Source: Lutibacter sp. | Lineage (GTDB): Bacteria; Bacteroidota; Bacteroidia; Flavobacteriales; Flavobacteriaceae | Direction: 5' to 3' | Assembly (NCBI RefSeq): GCF_021647475.1 | Contig: NZ_JAKIUR010000028.1 | Location: 1-41,018 of the forward strand | Length of the DNA stretch: 41,018 nt | In this document: positions 16,972-26,083 of the stretch, piece after piece | How positions within the stretch are numbered: the first letter of the stretch is position 1 | Layout: every line of letters begins with the position of its first letter | Program-made: the position numbers and the translations under genes | The notes under the pieces: model-generated | Database searches by the model: none | Told to the model about the DNA's origin: nothing | Seen by the model: only the letters and a program-made list of their open reading frames with translations

Positions 16972-17742
16972 TTAATTGCTTAGAGTGTTAAATTTTATAG
17001 CTTGTTTAATAAGGAAATCTTTTATAATAAATTCATCACTTAAATAATATTCATTTAAACCGTTTGCTTGGCAATAATCTAAAAATATATTTATTTTTTC
17101 CTCAGGTATGGTTAGTGATTTTATATAAAAATCATTACCATATAAATTTCTAATAGTTGTTGAAAATTCTTGTTTTAATAATTGGTTTTTATGTGCTTCT
17201 AGTTTTCTTTTTTTTCTTTTTAATCTAGCCTTTTTTGTGAGTTGCATAAATAAGGCAGTAGGATTTAAACCACCAGCGTTGGCATTTGGATCTGTAAATT
17301 TACGAGCATCGGGTGGTTTTTTACTAGATATTTCATCAGCATTAAAAACAGTTCCAGGTGTAACGGATGCATTGCTCCAATCAATACTAATTTGTTTGTT
17401 TAGCATTACTTCATCTAATTGATAATAGTCTGGTTCTAAGTAAATTATCATTTTTTTTGCATTTATGTGTGTATCTGAAATTTTTATAATTCTATCTTCA
17501 TAAACAACAGAAGAAAATAAAATAGAATCCCCTTTTTTTGCATAAATTGTGAAATGTCCATTTTTGTTACTTGAAGTTCCAAAATTTGTGGCTTTGTTTT
17601 TAATATTTATGTCCTGTAATTTAATGGAATCATATTTTACTAATCCATTAAGTTTAATACGATTGTTTTGAGCATTTGAAATACTTATAACAAATGTTAA
17701 AATAAAAAAAACAAATGGAGCTTTATTAATTTTTAATTTCAT
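16972..17742 (-). CDS. Carboxypeptidase-regulatory-like domain protein (second of tandem pair)
   Basis: Exported protein with a signal peptide (KAPFVFFILTFVISISNAQ) and a CarboxypepD_reg-like beta-sandwich at about residues 24-115 (LNGLVKYDSIKLQDINIKN, TSSNKNGHFTIYAKKGDSIL). A polar alpha-helical C-terminal half follows, ending in a conserved-looking IFLDYCQANGL segment. An upstream ATG at 17760 would add six residues, but the ATG at 17742 places the signal peptide properly and reduces overlap with the preceding gene to 17 bases. It is a paralogue of the gene at 17726-18517, with the same layout and the same DANAxx/GGxxP linker style. Function unknown. Confidence 0.8.
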   Translation of the reverse strand: MKLKINKAPFVFFILTFVISISNAQNNRIKLNGLVKYDSIKLQDINIKNKATNFGTSSNKNGHFTIYAKKGDSILFSSVVYEDRIIKISDTHINAKKMIIYLEPDYYQLDEVMLNKQISIDWSNASVTPGTVFNADEISSKKPPDARKFTDPNANAGGLNPTALFMQLTKKARLKRKKRKLEAHKNQLLKQEFSTTIRNLYGNDFYIKSLTIPEEKINIFLDYCQANGLNEYYLSDEFIIKDFLIKQAIKFNTLSN

Positions 17743-18517
17743 GATAGGATTTACTTTCATCTTGCAATATTTTTATAACTTCTAATAATTGGTGGTTGTA
17801 ATATTTTTCTATGATATTTTTATACTCGCAATAAGTTAAAAAGTTATTGATTTTTTCTTTGGGAATTTTCAACTCATTTATAAAAAAGGGTAGCCCTAAA
17901 GTTGTTACAATTTTAGTTGGGAAATCTTTTTTTTGATGAATTAATTTTTTAGATTTTAAATACTTTTCATATCTTTCATCAGGAATACTTGCACCTCCAC
18001 CAACGCCATACATTTGTATAGGATTTGTAAAAGCTTCTGCATTTGGGGGTTTAGTGTAATTAGAAGTTGAATATTTTAATGAAAAGCCGCTAATTTCAGC
18101 TTTAGTAATTGTAAAATTGGGTTTAGGAGTTTTGTCTTTTGGGGTATTTTTACTGTCTAAAACTAAATCTCCTGTTATTTTTCTATGTACAAATACTTCT
18201 TCTAAAATAGTAACAGAAGGTATTAATTGGATTATAATAGGTTTAAATGAATCTACTATTTTTTTTGTAATTACCATTTTTCTTGTTTGATATTGAATAG
18301 ACGTAATTAGCAAAGTATCGTTTAATTTTACCATAATAGTAAACTTACCATTATCATTACTTATAGTTCCTGTTTTGGTGTTTAAATTTAACACAGCAAC
18401 ATCGTTAATAGGTTTTTGATAATTTAAAAGTTTGCCAGTGATGGTTTTTTGATGTTGTTGGGTATAGCAATTTAAAACAACAAATAAGAACAATAAAAAT
18501 ACATTTATGGTTTTCAT
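17726..18517 (-). CDS. Carboxypeptidase-regulatory-like domain protein (first of tandem pair)
   Basis: A 263-residue exported protein with a signal peptide (TINVFLLFLFVVLNCYTQQ), a CarboxypepD_reg-like domain at about 25-115 (ITGKLLNYQKPINDVAVLNL, TISNDNGKFTIMV) and a C-terminal helical region with FLTYCEYKNI. Its architecture matches the next gene, indicating an old tandem duplication with much divergence. In Bacteroidota this domain often caps TonB-dependent receptors, but no barrel is present here. It is first in the run with its paralogue, the DUF6702-like gene and the M1 peptidase. Confidence 0.8.
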   Translation of the reverse strand: MKTINVFLLFLFVVLNCYTQQHQKTITGKLLNYQKPINDVAVLNLNTKTGTISNDNGKFTIMVKLNDTLLITSIQYQTRKMVITKKIVDSFKPIIIQLIPSVTILEEVFVHRKITGDLVLDSKNTPKDKTPKPNFTITKAEISGFSLKYSTSNYTKPPNAEAFTNPIQMYGVGGGASIPDERYEKYLKSKKLIHQKKDFPTKIVTTLGLPFFINELKIPKEKINNFLTYCEYKNIIEKYYNHQLLEVIKILQDESKSYHEIKN

Positions 18518-18571
18518 TAAAACAAATAAAACTAATGATATCTTAAAATTGTATTAAGAAGTACATAAATT

Positions 18572-18601
18572 TTTGTTAAAGGAGCTTAAATTGTACATTT
18601 A
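18572..18601 (+). promoter_or_regulatory. pepE promoter
   Basis: TTTG at 18572-18575 and TACATTTA at 18594-18601 fit the -33 TTTG / -7 TAnnTTTG pattern (one change in the -7 box) with an 18-base spacer, 18 bases upstream of the ATG. This is the clearest full promoter in the window and a useful yardstick for spacing. Confidence 0.6.
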
Positions 18602-18619
18602 TAAAAATATTAGTAGCAC

Positions 18620-19327
18620 ATGAAAAAATTAATTATTGCTAGTACTTCTACTGTTCACGGTAAAGAATATTTAGAATATATTTTACCAGAATTATCGGTG
18701 CATTTTAAAGGAATACAAGAAATATTGTTTATTCCGTACGCTCGTCCAAGTGGTTTAACTTTTGAAGAATATACTGAAAAAGCTAAATCCGCTTTTGAAA
18801 AAATTAATATTAATGTAGTTGGAATTCACGAATTTACTAATGAAGTAGATGCCGTTAATAATGCTAAAGGAATTTTTATTGGAGGAGGAAATACCTTTTT
18901 ATTGTTAAAAACAATGTATGAAAAAAAAGTGTTGCCCGTAATTAAAAATGTAGTTGAAAATGGTATTCCTTATTTTGGAACAAGTGCTGGAAGTAATGTT
19001 ACTGGAATTACCATTCAAAATACAAATGATATGCCTATTGTATATCCGCCAACTTTTCAATCCTTCGGATTTTTAAATTTTAATTTGAATCCACATTATT
19101 TAGATGCTGATACAGATTCAAAGCATATGGGAGAAACTAGAGAAACTCGGATAAAAGAATTTCATTGTTTTAATACGATTGCTGTTTTGGGTTTACGGGA
19201 AGGAAGTTGGTTAGAAGTTACTGGTAATCAAGTAATTTTAAAAGGGAATTTACACGCTAGATTATTTCAAAAGAATAAATCTCCATTAGAAATTCCAACA
19301 GAAACTAATTTAAGCTTTTTAATGTAG
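18620..19327 (+). CDS. pepE: Peptidase E (alpha-aspartyl dipeptidase)
   Basis: Cytoplasmic serine peptidase of family S51 that hydrolyses dipeptides with N-terminal aspartate. The nucleophile sits in GTSAGSN (Ser122), preceded by the IGGGNTFLL loop near residue 87. A candidate catalytic histidine is in NPHYLDAD (His159). The 235 residues match the family. It is a single gene with its own promoter, and its end overlaps the convergent lipoprotein gene by 9 bases. Confidence 0.92.
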   Translation: MKKLIIASTSTVHGKEYLEYILPELSVHFKGIQEILFIPYARPSGLTFEEYTEKAKSAFEKININVVGIHEFTNEVDAVNNAKGIFIGGGNTFLLLKTMYEKKVLPVIKNVVENGIPYFGTSAGSNVTGITIQNTNDMPIVYPPTFQSFGFLNFNLNPHYLDADTDSKHMGETRETRIKEFHCFNTIAVLGLREGSWLEVTGNQVILKGNLHARLFQKNKSPLEIPTETNLSFLM

Positions 19328-20023
19328 TTTTATCCAATTTGCAACATGTTTTCCATCAATTGAATTTTGAATTTTTTTTGGCAATAAATTATAGGTTTCT
19401 TTAATTCTGAAAGTGTCAATTTTAGTAGTTTTTAAATGATCTGCTAATAACATTGCTGCTACATAAGAATTTTTATGATGTTTTATAAATTGATAACTAT
19501 AATTTGTAAATCCACTTTCAATACTTTCCATTTTTTGTTTTATTTCTTGAAGTTTTAAAACATCATTTTCAAGCCTAGCTTTTTGAAACTGAGGATACAA
19601 ATAATCAATATTTTTAAAAATACCTTTTGCTGTATTTTTATAACTCAGTAACAGCGTGTTTAAAGGAGATCCTATTATTTTTGGGTCGTTAAAAGCCTTC
19701 TTTTTTATAAAAACAGAAAAATCTTTAGGCTCTAAAATTATAATTACTACAGGTAATTTTTTTTTAAAAGTAAGTGCAAATCGTTCTGGAGAAATAATAG
19801 TTCCTTTAAAACTGAATTTTTTATTATTTATGGATGAAGAATCTATTTTAAACAGCGAATCATTTCTTATTTTATTTAAATAAACCGTTGTAGCATCAAA
19901 ATCAATAGTGCCATTTAAGGTGTAATTTGCAGTTGAAGTAATAATATCCTTATTCTTTTTAGAGGTTTGATTATTACAACCAATTAACCAAAAAGAAATA
20001 AAAAAGAACAACAATTTTTTCAT
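19319..20023 (-). CDS. DUF4369-type lipoprotein
   Basis: Lipoprotein with signal MKKLLFFFISFWLIGC (Cys16). Residues about 32-130 have the DUF4369 pattern (YTLNGTIDFDATTVYLNKI, IDSSSINNKKFSFKGTI, ILEPKDFSVFI). This domain usually precedes a TlpA/thioredoxin domain in Bacteroidota. Here the C-terminal half is helical and has no CXXC, so no thioredoxin activity is expected. It is last in the minus-strand run after the ribB gene. Function unknown. Confidence 0.78.
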   Translation of the reverse strand: MKKLLFFFISFWLIGCNNQTSKKNKDIITSTANYTLNGTIDFDATTVYLNKIRNDSLFKIDSSSINNKKFSFKGTIISPERFALTFKKKLPVVIIILEPKDFSVFIKKKAFNDPKIIGSPLNTLLLSYKNTAKGIFKNIDYLYPQFQKARLENDVLKLQEIKQKMESIESGFTNYSYQFIKHHKNSYVAAMLLADHLKTTKIDTFRIKETYNLLPKKIQNSIDGKHVANWIKLH

Positions 20024-20039
20024 AAGTTAAATTTACAAA

Positions 20040-21191
20040 TTAATAAGTTACGTATTCCATAATTTCAAGTCCGTAACCCGTCATTCCAACACGTTTTCTA
20101 AAGGTAGTTGCGTTTGAGAGAACACGTAATTTGGTAATATTAATAGCTCTTAATATTTGAGCTCCAATACCAAAATCTTTTTCATCCATTTTAATATTTG
20201 GGGTATATGGCATATTTTCTTTTTGACTTTTTTTAACTATTTCTAATCGATTTATTAAGTCGTAAGATTGATTTTCTTGATTAATAAAAACAACTGCACC
20301 TTTTCCTTCTTTGTTAATAGCTTCAAAAACACGTTTTAATTTATGATCTGGATTTTTAGTTAGCGTTCCTAAAATATCATTATTAACTAAGGCTGAATTG
20401 ACTTTTACTAAAATTTCTTCTCCTTTAGAAATTTCTCCTTTACTTAAAACTAAATGAACTTGATTATTGGTGGTTTGTTTATACGCTCTAAGTCGATATT
20501 CTCCAAATCGAGTATTTAAATTAAAATCTTCACAAAGTTCAATTAGCGAATCGTTTTGCATTCTATATTCCACTAAATCTTCAATAGAAATAATTTTTAA
20601 ATTAAATTCTTTGGCAATTTTAAAAAGCTGAGGTAAGCGTGCCATAGTACCATCAGCATTCATAATTTCAACAATTACTCCCGCAGGATGCAAACCAGCT
20701 AATTTTGCTAAATCGGTTGCAGCTTCAGTATGTCCTGTTCGTCTTAAAACACCGCCATCTCTAGCTTTTAGAGGAAATATATGACCAGGTCGACTTAAAT
20801 CGTGAGGTTTTGTTTTTGGATCTGTTAATGATTTTACCGTAGTTGCACGGTCTTTAGCTGAAATACCTGTGGTTACTCCTTTGCCATGAAAATCTATAGA
20901 TACTGTAAAAGCAGTTCCTAAAGGGTCGGTATTTAGTCCAACCATTAAATCTAGTTGTAATTCTTTAGAGCGACTTTCGGTAATTGGAGCACAAATTAAT
21001 CCTCTTCCGTGGGTTGCCATAAAATTAATTAAGTTTGGAGTTACTAATTCCGCAGCAGCAACAAAATCTCCTTCGTTTTCTCTGTTTTCATCATCAACAA
21101 CAATTACAATTTTTCCATTCTTAATGTCATCAATAGCTTCTTTAATTGTATTTAATTTAAAGCTGCTTTCTACCGTTTTCATGTTATCCAT
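20040..21191 (-). CDS. ribB: 3,4-dihydroxy-2-butanone-4-phosphate synthase with degenerate GTP cyclohydrolase II-like domain
   Basis: Riboflavin biosynthesis enzyme converting ribulose 5-phosphate to the four-carbon precursor. The N-terminal RibB domain (about 10-210) is intact: DDENRENEGDF (33-43), HGRGLICAPIT near 61, RPGHIFPL (134-141) and RRTGHTEA (150-157). The C-terminal domain (about 215-383) resembles GTP cyclohydrolase II, but the Zn and catalytic block is KVNSALVNND near 263 where active enzymes have a Cys-containing RVHSECLTGD, and the later CDC motif is absent. GTP cyclohydrolase II activity is therefore unlikely. An ATG at codon 4 is an alternative start. It follows lptG by one base. 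Confidence 0.88.
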   Translation of the reverse strand: MDNMKTVESSFKLNTIKEAIDDIKNGKIVIVVDDENRENEGDFVAAAELVTPNLINFMATHGRGLICAPITESRSKELQLDLMVGLNTDPLGTAFTVSIDFHGKGVTTGISAKDRATTVKSLTDPKTKPHDLSRPGHIFPLKARDGGVLRRTGHTEAATDLAKLAGLHPAGVIVEIMNADGTMARLPQLFKIAKEFNLKIISIEDLVEYRMQNDSLIELCEDFNLNTRFGEYRLRAYKQTTNNQVHLVLSKGEISKGEEILVKVNSALVNNDILGTLTKNPDHKLKRVFEAINKEGKGAVVFINQENQSYDLINRLEIVKKSQKENMPYTPNIKMDEKDFGIGAQILRAINITKLRVLSNATTFRKRVGMTGYGLEIMEYVTY

Positions 21192-21192
21192 T

Positions 21193-22626
21193 TTATGTTT
21201 TCCTTATTCTTTTAAACAGTGTTTTAATTTTATCAAATACTGCATCTATATTAAAAATACCCATTCCTTTAGTCGCTCTTCTTGTTAGTAAAATGCCAAC
21301 AGGAAGCATAATAAAAGTTGCTAGCCAACTACCAATTTGTGCTGAAATAGCACTTTCTTCAGCTAAATTTTTACCTAATTGTGTAATAAAAAAGTAAATT
21401 ACAAATATAATAATTGCAAATATCATAGGAACTCCAAACCCTCCTTTTCTAATAATGGAACCTAGAGGAGCTCCAATAAAAAATAATACGATACAAGCTA
21501 GTGAAAATGCAAATCTATGATTAAGTTCAAAGTCGTATAAATTTAATAATTTTCTACGATCTTTAAATCCTTTTCTTCTAACGTCATTTCTTTCTATAAC
21601 TCTATTAACTTTTCTAAGGGCTTCTTCTAAAACTATACTCTTATTTTTTGTAACAAAATTATCAAGAATAGGGTAACTTATTTCCTTGTCAATTAAAGAG
21701 TCAGGATATTTATGCATATTACTAGCATCAATAGTTTTGTTGAATATTTTAGTTCTGTTTAGTATATATTCATCATATTTTTTCTTTTGATCTTTTGAAA
21801 TAGAATCTAATTGTTTAATGCTTAACATACCATGATGTTGTTTGATTTTTTCATCATTTAAACTAGTATCATTAAAAGAAGAAATGTCAATATTAATAGT
21901 GTATTTGTCAAAACTTGCATTTGTAAATGGCATTTTATTTCTTTCTTTTCGAGTCATTACCCTTTTGATATTGTCTTCATAGTATTTCCCATTTTCAAGG
22001 GTTAGCGTTAAATACTTACTTCCTGGTTCTGTTGAAATAATTCCTTTTTTTGCTGTAATTACTTTGATTTTTCCTCTACCTTTAGTTAAATCTGCAATTT
22101 GTACATTTTTAAGAAGATTTTTTTCTTTTCCATATTTTTCATCAAATTTTATACTATAACCAGGAATTTCCGTATTAAATGTGCCAGCAACCAACGCTAA
22201 TGCTGGCTTTTTCTTCTTCATATTTAAGTATAAATTCTTTTGTTTAAGCGTTGCCCAAGGGTAGATGTTATTTAGAAAAACGAAGTTTAATGCACTAAGC
22301 ATTAATGTTAAAAAAATAAGAGGTTTAATAACTCTTTTTAGAGAAACACCTGCGGATTTAATTGCAGCCATTTCATAATTTTCAGAGAGATTACCAAGAG
22401 CCATAATTGAAGAAAGAAGAATTCCTATTGGTAAAGCTGTTGGTGTAAGTATTAAACCTAAATAACCTAAAAATTTTAGAATGAAAAATAGATCAATTCC
22501 CTTGCCTGCAATTTGATCAAAAGCCAACCAAAGTGCTTGCATTACCAAAACAAAAAGAACTACAAAAAATGTAGCTAAAAAAGGTTGTAAAAAACTTTTT
22601 AAAATGTATTTGTCAAGTATTTTCAA
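21193..22626 (-). CDS. lptG: LPS export permease LptF/LptG family
   Basis: Inner-membrane permease of the LptB2FG transporter that extracts lipopolysaccharide for export. It has the expected YjgP/YjgQ layout: KILDKYILKSFLQPFLATFF at the start, two more helices by residue about 110, a large periplasmic beta-jellyroll domain (about 115-360), then three C-terminal helices containing GAPLGSIIRKGGFGVP near 394. At 477 residues it is longer than the E. coli proteins because of an expanded periplasmic region, which is usual in Flavobacteriia. LptF versus LptG cannot be separated with certainty. It lies between lolA and ribB. Confidence 0.88.
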   Translation of the reverse strand: MKILDKYILKSFLQPFLATFFVVLFVLVMQALWLAFDQIAGKGIDLFFILKFLGYLGLILTPTALPIGILLSSIMALGNLSENYEMAAIKSAGVSLKRVIKPLIFLTLMLSALNFVFLNNIYPWATLKQKNLYLNMKKKKPALALVAGTFNTEIPGYSIKFDEKYGKEKNLLKNVQIADLTKGRGKIKVITAKKGIISTEPGSKYLTLTLENGKYYEDNIKRVMTRKERNKMPFTNASFDKYTINIDISSFNDTSLNDEKIKQHHGMLSIKQLDSISKDQKKKYDEYILNRTKIFNKTIDASNMHKYPDSLIDKEISYPILDNFVTKNKSIVLEEALRKVNRVIERNDVRRKGFKDRRKLLNLYDFELNHRFAFSLACIVLFFIGAPLGSIIRKGGFGVPMIFAIIIFVIYFFITQLGKNLAEESAISAQIGSWLATFIMLPVGILLTRRATKGMGIFNIDAVFDKIKTLFKRIRKT

Positions 22627-22631
22627 TATTT

Positions 22632-23285
22632 TTATTTAGGCTCAGAAATAGTATAATTTTTTTGGTCTCTATACTTTTTTAGATTAAAAGTAAAAAGACT
22701 ATCTGGTAACGTTTGATTGGTTTTAAACGATCTAATTTCTAGGGTAGTGGTAGTTTTGTTTTTTCCAATTTCAATAACATTAAAAATATGTTTCGTTTTT
22801 ACATCAATACCTACTAGTATATTTTTCACATCAGAATTTGTATCAATAGGAGTAAGATTTACATATTGTATTTTTATTCCTTTTATGGTTTTTAAATCGC
22901 CCATAGTATAGGTGTAACCACTTTTGTAAAAGGTAAACATTTTAGATGGTGTTAGAGATTCTTTGTCTTCGTTATTTGGATTTTGAATAATTACCTCTTC
23001 ATCTTCATTAACAATTAAATAAACTTTTTTACCATCAAAAATTTGTTCGGTTCCCATATAATTTAAGTGATATAAATCACCTTTAACAGTAACTTTACCT
23101 CTTGTTTCTTGGTGAACGCCAGCATCAACATTATCTAAATTATGTGTAAATTCAATTTCAATATTTTTATAGCTTTCCACTTTTTTTGCAACTTCATCTA
23201 ACAAATCTTTTGCAGTTTTTGAATTTTGGCTAAATCCAACAAAACTTACTAAACTTAGGATTAAAATTGGTAGTAATTTTCTCAT
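22632..23285 (-). CDS. lolA: Outer-membrane lipoprotein carrier LolA
   Basis: Periplasmic chaperone that carries mature lipoproteins to the outer membrane. A signal peptide (RKLLPILILSLVSFVGFSQ) precedes an all-beta LolA fold with AKDLLDEVAKKVESYKNIEI near residue 22, RGKVTVKGDLYHLNYMGTEQ near 70 and GIDVKTKHIFNVIEI near 175. The open frame starts at 23318 inside ftsK, but that adds eleven polar residues before the signal peptide, so the ATG at 23285, 19 bases after the ftsK stop, is preferred. It supports the many lipoproteins of this envelope. Confidence 0.88.
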   Translation of the reverse strand: MRKLLPILILSLVSFVGFSQNSKTAKDLLDEVAKKVESYKNIEIEFTHNLDNVDAGVHQETRGKVTVKGDLYHLNYMGTEQIFDGKKVYLIVNEDEEVIIQNPNNEDKESLTPSKMFTFYKSGYTYTMGDLKTIKGIKIQYVNLTPIDTNSDVKNILVGIDVKTKHIFNVIEIGKNKTTTTLEIRSFKTNQTLPDSLFTFNLKKYRDQKNYTISEPK

Positions 23286-23304
23286 TTTAATAAAGATGTT
23301 ATTT

Positions 23305-25662
23305 TTATTGTTCTCCATAATCTAATAATTTATTTAAAGCTATTTCATCAGGCACCAATACTTGGCGAGCTTTACTACCTTCAAACTGTCCTACAATTCC
23401 CGCAGCTTCTAATTGGTCAATAATTCGTCCAGCTCTGTTATAACCTAACTTTAATTTTCTTTGTAATAAAGAAGCAGAACCTTGTTGTGCGTGAACTATA
23501 ATTAAAGCAGCATCTCGGAATAATTTATCGCGTTCGCTGATATCAATATCAAGACTTGTGCCAGTTTCTTCTCCACTATATTCAGGTAATAAATAGGCGT
23601 TAGTATAGGCACGTTGTGAGCCAATAAAATCTGTAATTTTTTCTATTTCAGGGGTGTCAACAAATGCACATTGTAAACGAATTAAATCATTTCCTCCTGA
23701 ATATAATAAATCTCCTCTTCCAATTAATTGATCCGCACCTTGTGAATCTAAAATAGTGCGTGAATCAATTTTAGAAGTTACTCTAAAAGCAGCTCTTGAC
23801 GGGAAATTTGCTTTAATAATTCCAGTAATTACATTTACTGACGGACGTTGAGTAGCAACAATTAAATGAATTCCAATAGCTCTGGCAAGTTGTGCTAAAC
23901 GAGCAATTGGTGTCTCAATTTCTTTACCAGCCGTCATAATTAAATCTGCGAATTCATCAATAATTAAAATGATATAAGGTAAATATCGGTGTCCATTTTC
24001 AGGATTTAATTTACGTGATTTAAACTTAACATTGTATTCTTTTATGTTACGAACCATGGCTGTTTTTAGCAAGTCGTAACGATTATCCATTTCAATACAA
24101 AGTGAATTTAAGGTGTTGATTACCTTTGTGGTATCCGTAATTATAGCTTCATCAGTATCAGGTAATTTAGCTAAATAATGACGTTCAATTTTGTTGAATA
24201 AAGTTAATTCCACTTTTTTAGGATCAACCAATACAAACTTAACTTCAGCAGGATGTTTTTTGTATAATAATGAAGTTAAAACAGCATTTAATCCTACGGA
24301 TTTTCCTTGCCCGGTAGCACCTGCCATTAATAAATGTGGCATTTTTGCTAAGTCAACTACAAAGGTTTCGTTTGAAATAGTTTTTCCTAAAGCGATAGGT
24401 AATTCCATTTCAGAATTTTGAAATTTTGTAGAAGAAATTACCGATTTCATAGAAACCATGGTTGGGTTTTTATTAGGAACTTCAATACCAATAGTTCCTT
24501 TGCCTGGAATTGGAGCGATAATTCTAATTCCTAAAGCAGCCAATGATAATGCAATATCATCTTCTAAATTTTTTATTTTCGAAATTCTTACTCCAGCTTC
24601 AGGAACAATTTCGTATAGAGTTACCGTTGGACCAACCGTAGCTTTAATTCTAGCAATACCAATGTTATAGTTTTTTAAGGTTTCAACAATTTTATTTTTA
24701 TTGATTTCTAATTCTTCCTGATTTACAGAAATACTTTCATTATAAGATTTTAAGAGATTTAAGGTTGGAAATTTGAAATCGCTTAATTCTAAGGTTGGGT
24801 CAAACTCTCCAAAATCCTTCACTAATTTATCTGCTAAATTTTCACCAACTTGTTCTTCTGTTACAATTTTATCTATATCAATTTCAACATCTTCTTTAAG
24901 CTCCTTATTTTCAGACGTATTAGAAATGCTATCTAAATTTACATCTAATGGAATTTCAGTTTTATCTGTATTTATTTTTGAAGATGCTGTTTTATCCCTT
25001 GTAGATAAATCAATAGTTGTTGTGTTTTCTTCATTTGGTAATATAGTTTTTTCTTCATTAATAGTTGTTTCATCTAACGAAGTAGCTTTTCTTTTAAATT
25101 TTTCTGGAGTAATTTTAAATCGGATGACTAAGTAAGTTAAAAACAAAAATAGTAGTGTTAATATTAATCCTGTTTTCCCTAAAAATTGTTGTAAATAGTT
25201 ATTTATTTCAAAACCTATAACTCCTGCCAATAATTTATTTGCTAAAAAACCAAAAGAAATAGAAAACCAAATTATCCCTAAAATTCCCCATCCCCAAAGA
25301 TTTGTTATTTTTTTGAAATTTCCTTTTATTAAAATGGCGATACCAGAAAATAATAGGAGTATAGGAACATAAATTGCTGAAATTCCAAAGCCTTTATAAA
25401 TTAAGAAATGACTTAAGGTTGCACCAATTTTTCCTAATAAATTTTTAACGGTGATGTTTTTATTAGTAAAAAAGGCAAGTTGACTTTGATCTTGTTGCCA
25501 ATTAAAAAGGTAAGAAATTATGGAAAAAAATAAAAAAACTGCAAATACAACTACAAATAAGCCAAACACAGTATGAGTTTGTTTATTTCTAAAAAACGCT
25601 TTTGATTTTTGAAATCGAGGTTTTGAAGCTGATTTTTTAATTGTTTTTTTCTTTTTTGCCAT
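23305..25662 (-). CDS. ftsK: DNA translocase FtsK/SpoIIIE
   Basis: Septum-anchored ATP-driven motor that clears and orients chromosome termini during division. It has four to five N-terminal membrane helices (about 30-185), a short acidic Thr/Ser-rich linker (about 190-290) and an alpha/beta motor domain with Walker A AGATGQGKS near 450 and Walker B LIIDEFADLIM near 570. A C-terminal gamma winged-helix follows (LQRKLKLGYNRAGRIIDQLE, near 740). The 785 residues and short linker are typical of Bacteroidota. It is the first gene of the ftsK-lolA-lptG-ribB run, with a candidate promoter at 25679-25686. Confidence 0.96.
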   Translation of the reverse strand: MAKKKKTIKKSASKPRFQKSKAFFRNKQTHTVFGLFVVVFAVFLFFSIISYLFNWQQDQSQLAFFTNKNITVKNLLGKIGATLSHFLIYKGFGISAIYVPILLLFSGIAILIKGNFKKITNLWGWGILGIIWFSISFGFLANKLLAGVIGFEINNYLQQFLGKTGLILTLLFLFLTYLVIRFKITPEKFKRKATSLDETTINEEKTILPNEENTTTIDLSTRDKTASSKINTDKTEIPLDVNLDSISNTSENKELKEDVEIDIDKIVTEEQVGENLADKLVKDFGEFDPTLELSDFKFPTLNLLKSYNESISVNQEELEINKNKIVETLKNYNIGIARIKATVGPTVTLYEIVPEAGVRISKIKNLEDDIALSLAALGIRIIAPIPGKGTIGIEVPNKNPTMVSMKSVISSTKFQNSEMELPIALGKTISNETFVVDLAKMPHLLMAGATGQGKSVGLNAVLTSLLYKKHPAEVKFVLVDPKKVELTLFNKIERHYLAKLPDTDEAIITDTTKVINTLNSLCIEMDNRYDLLKTAMVRNIKEYNVKFKSRKLNPENGHRYLPYIILIIDEFADLIMTAGKEIETPIARLAQLARAIGIHLIVATQRPSVNVITGIIKANFPSRAAFRVTSKIDSRTILDSQGADQLIGRGDLLYSGGNDLIRLQCAFVDTPEIEKITDFIGSQRAYTNAYLLPEYSGEETGTSLDIDISERDKLFRDAALIIVHAQQGSASLLQRKLKLGYNRAGRIIDQLEAAGIVGQFEGSKARQVLVPDEIALNKLLDYGEQ

Positions 25663-25678
25663 TTATATAAGTATCACA

Positions 25679-25686
25679 CAAAAATA
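25679..25686 (-). promoter_or_regulatory. Candidate ftsK -7 element
   Basis: The minus strand reads TATTTTTG, a perfect TAnnTTTG, 16 bases before the ftsK ATG. A weak ATTG-like -33 lies 21 bases further upstream. Confidence 0.45.
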
Positions 25687-25714
25687 TAAAATAAAAAAGA
25701 TAATAATCAATTTA

Positions 25715-26083
25715 CTAAATAAATTTAGGGATGTAAATAAATAAACCAATAATTGTGGCAATTATTGCAGCAATAAAAGCTGCTCCGGCAGAAATATCTT
25801 TAATAAGTCCTATTTTTTTATGATAATCTGGATGAACAAAATCTGCCATTTTTTCAATCCCGGTATTTAATGATTCTGCTACCAAAACAAGTCCAATTGC
25901 TAATGTTTGGAACATCCATTCGGTAGCAGAAAGATGCATTATAAAACCAACAATAGTTATTATAAATGCAATAATAAGTTGAGCAATAATACTATGTTCG
26001 GTAGTAATTAATATCCAAAATCCTTTAGCTGCATATTTAAATGCTTTTAATCTACCTATAAAAAAATTATGCTCTTTTTTCAT
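25715..26083 (-). CDS. dgkA: Diacylglycerol kinase (DgkA family)
   Basis: Small integral membrane lipid kinase of the DgkA / undecaprenol kinase family. The 122 residues contain three helices and the catalytic signature VAESLNTGIEKMADFV near residue 70, preceded by a GRLKAFKYAAKGFW amphipathic start. It recycles diacylglycerol or phosphorylates undecaprenol. Its ATG directly abuts the tpx stop, so it is translated with tpx. Confidence 0.92.
   Translation of the reverse strand: MKKEHNFFIGRLKAFKYAAKGFWILITTEHSIIAQLIIAFIITIVGFIMHLSATEWMFQTLAIGLVLVAESLNTGIEKMADFVHPDYHKKIGLIKDISAGAAFIAAIIATIIGLFIYIPKFI

Noticed and set aside
24191..25135. Three plus-strand frames opposite ftsK
   Set aside because: Antisense to a well-conserved gene, Ser/Phe-rich reverse translations of the FtsK linker and motor; no initiation signals.
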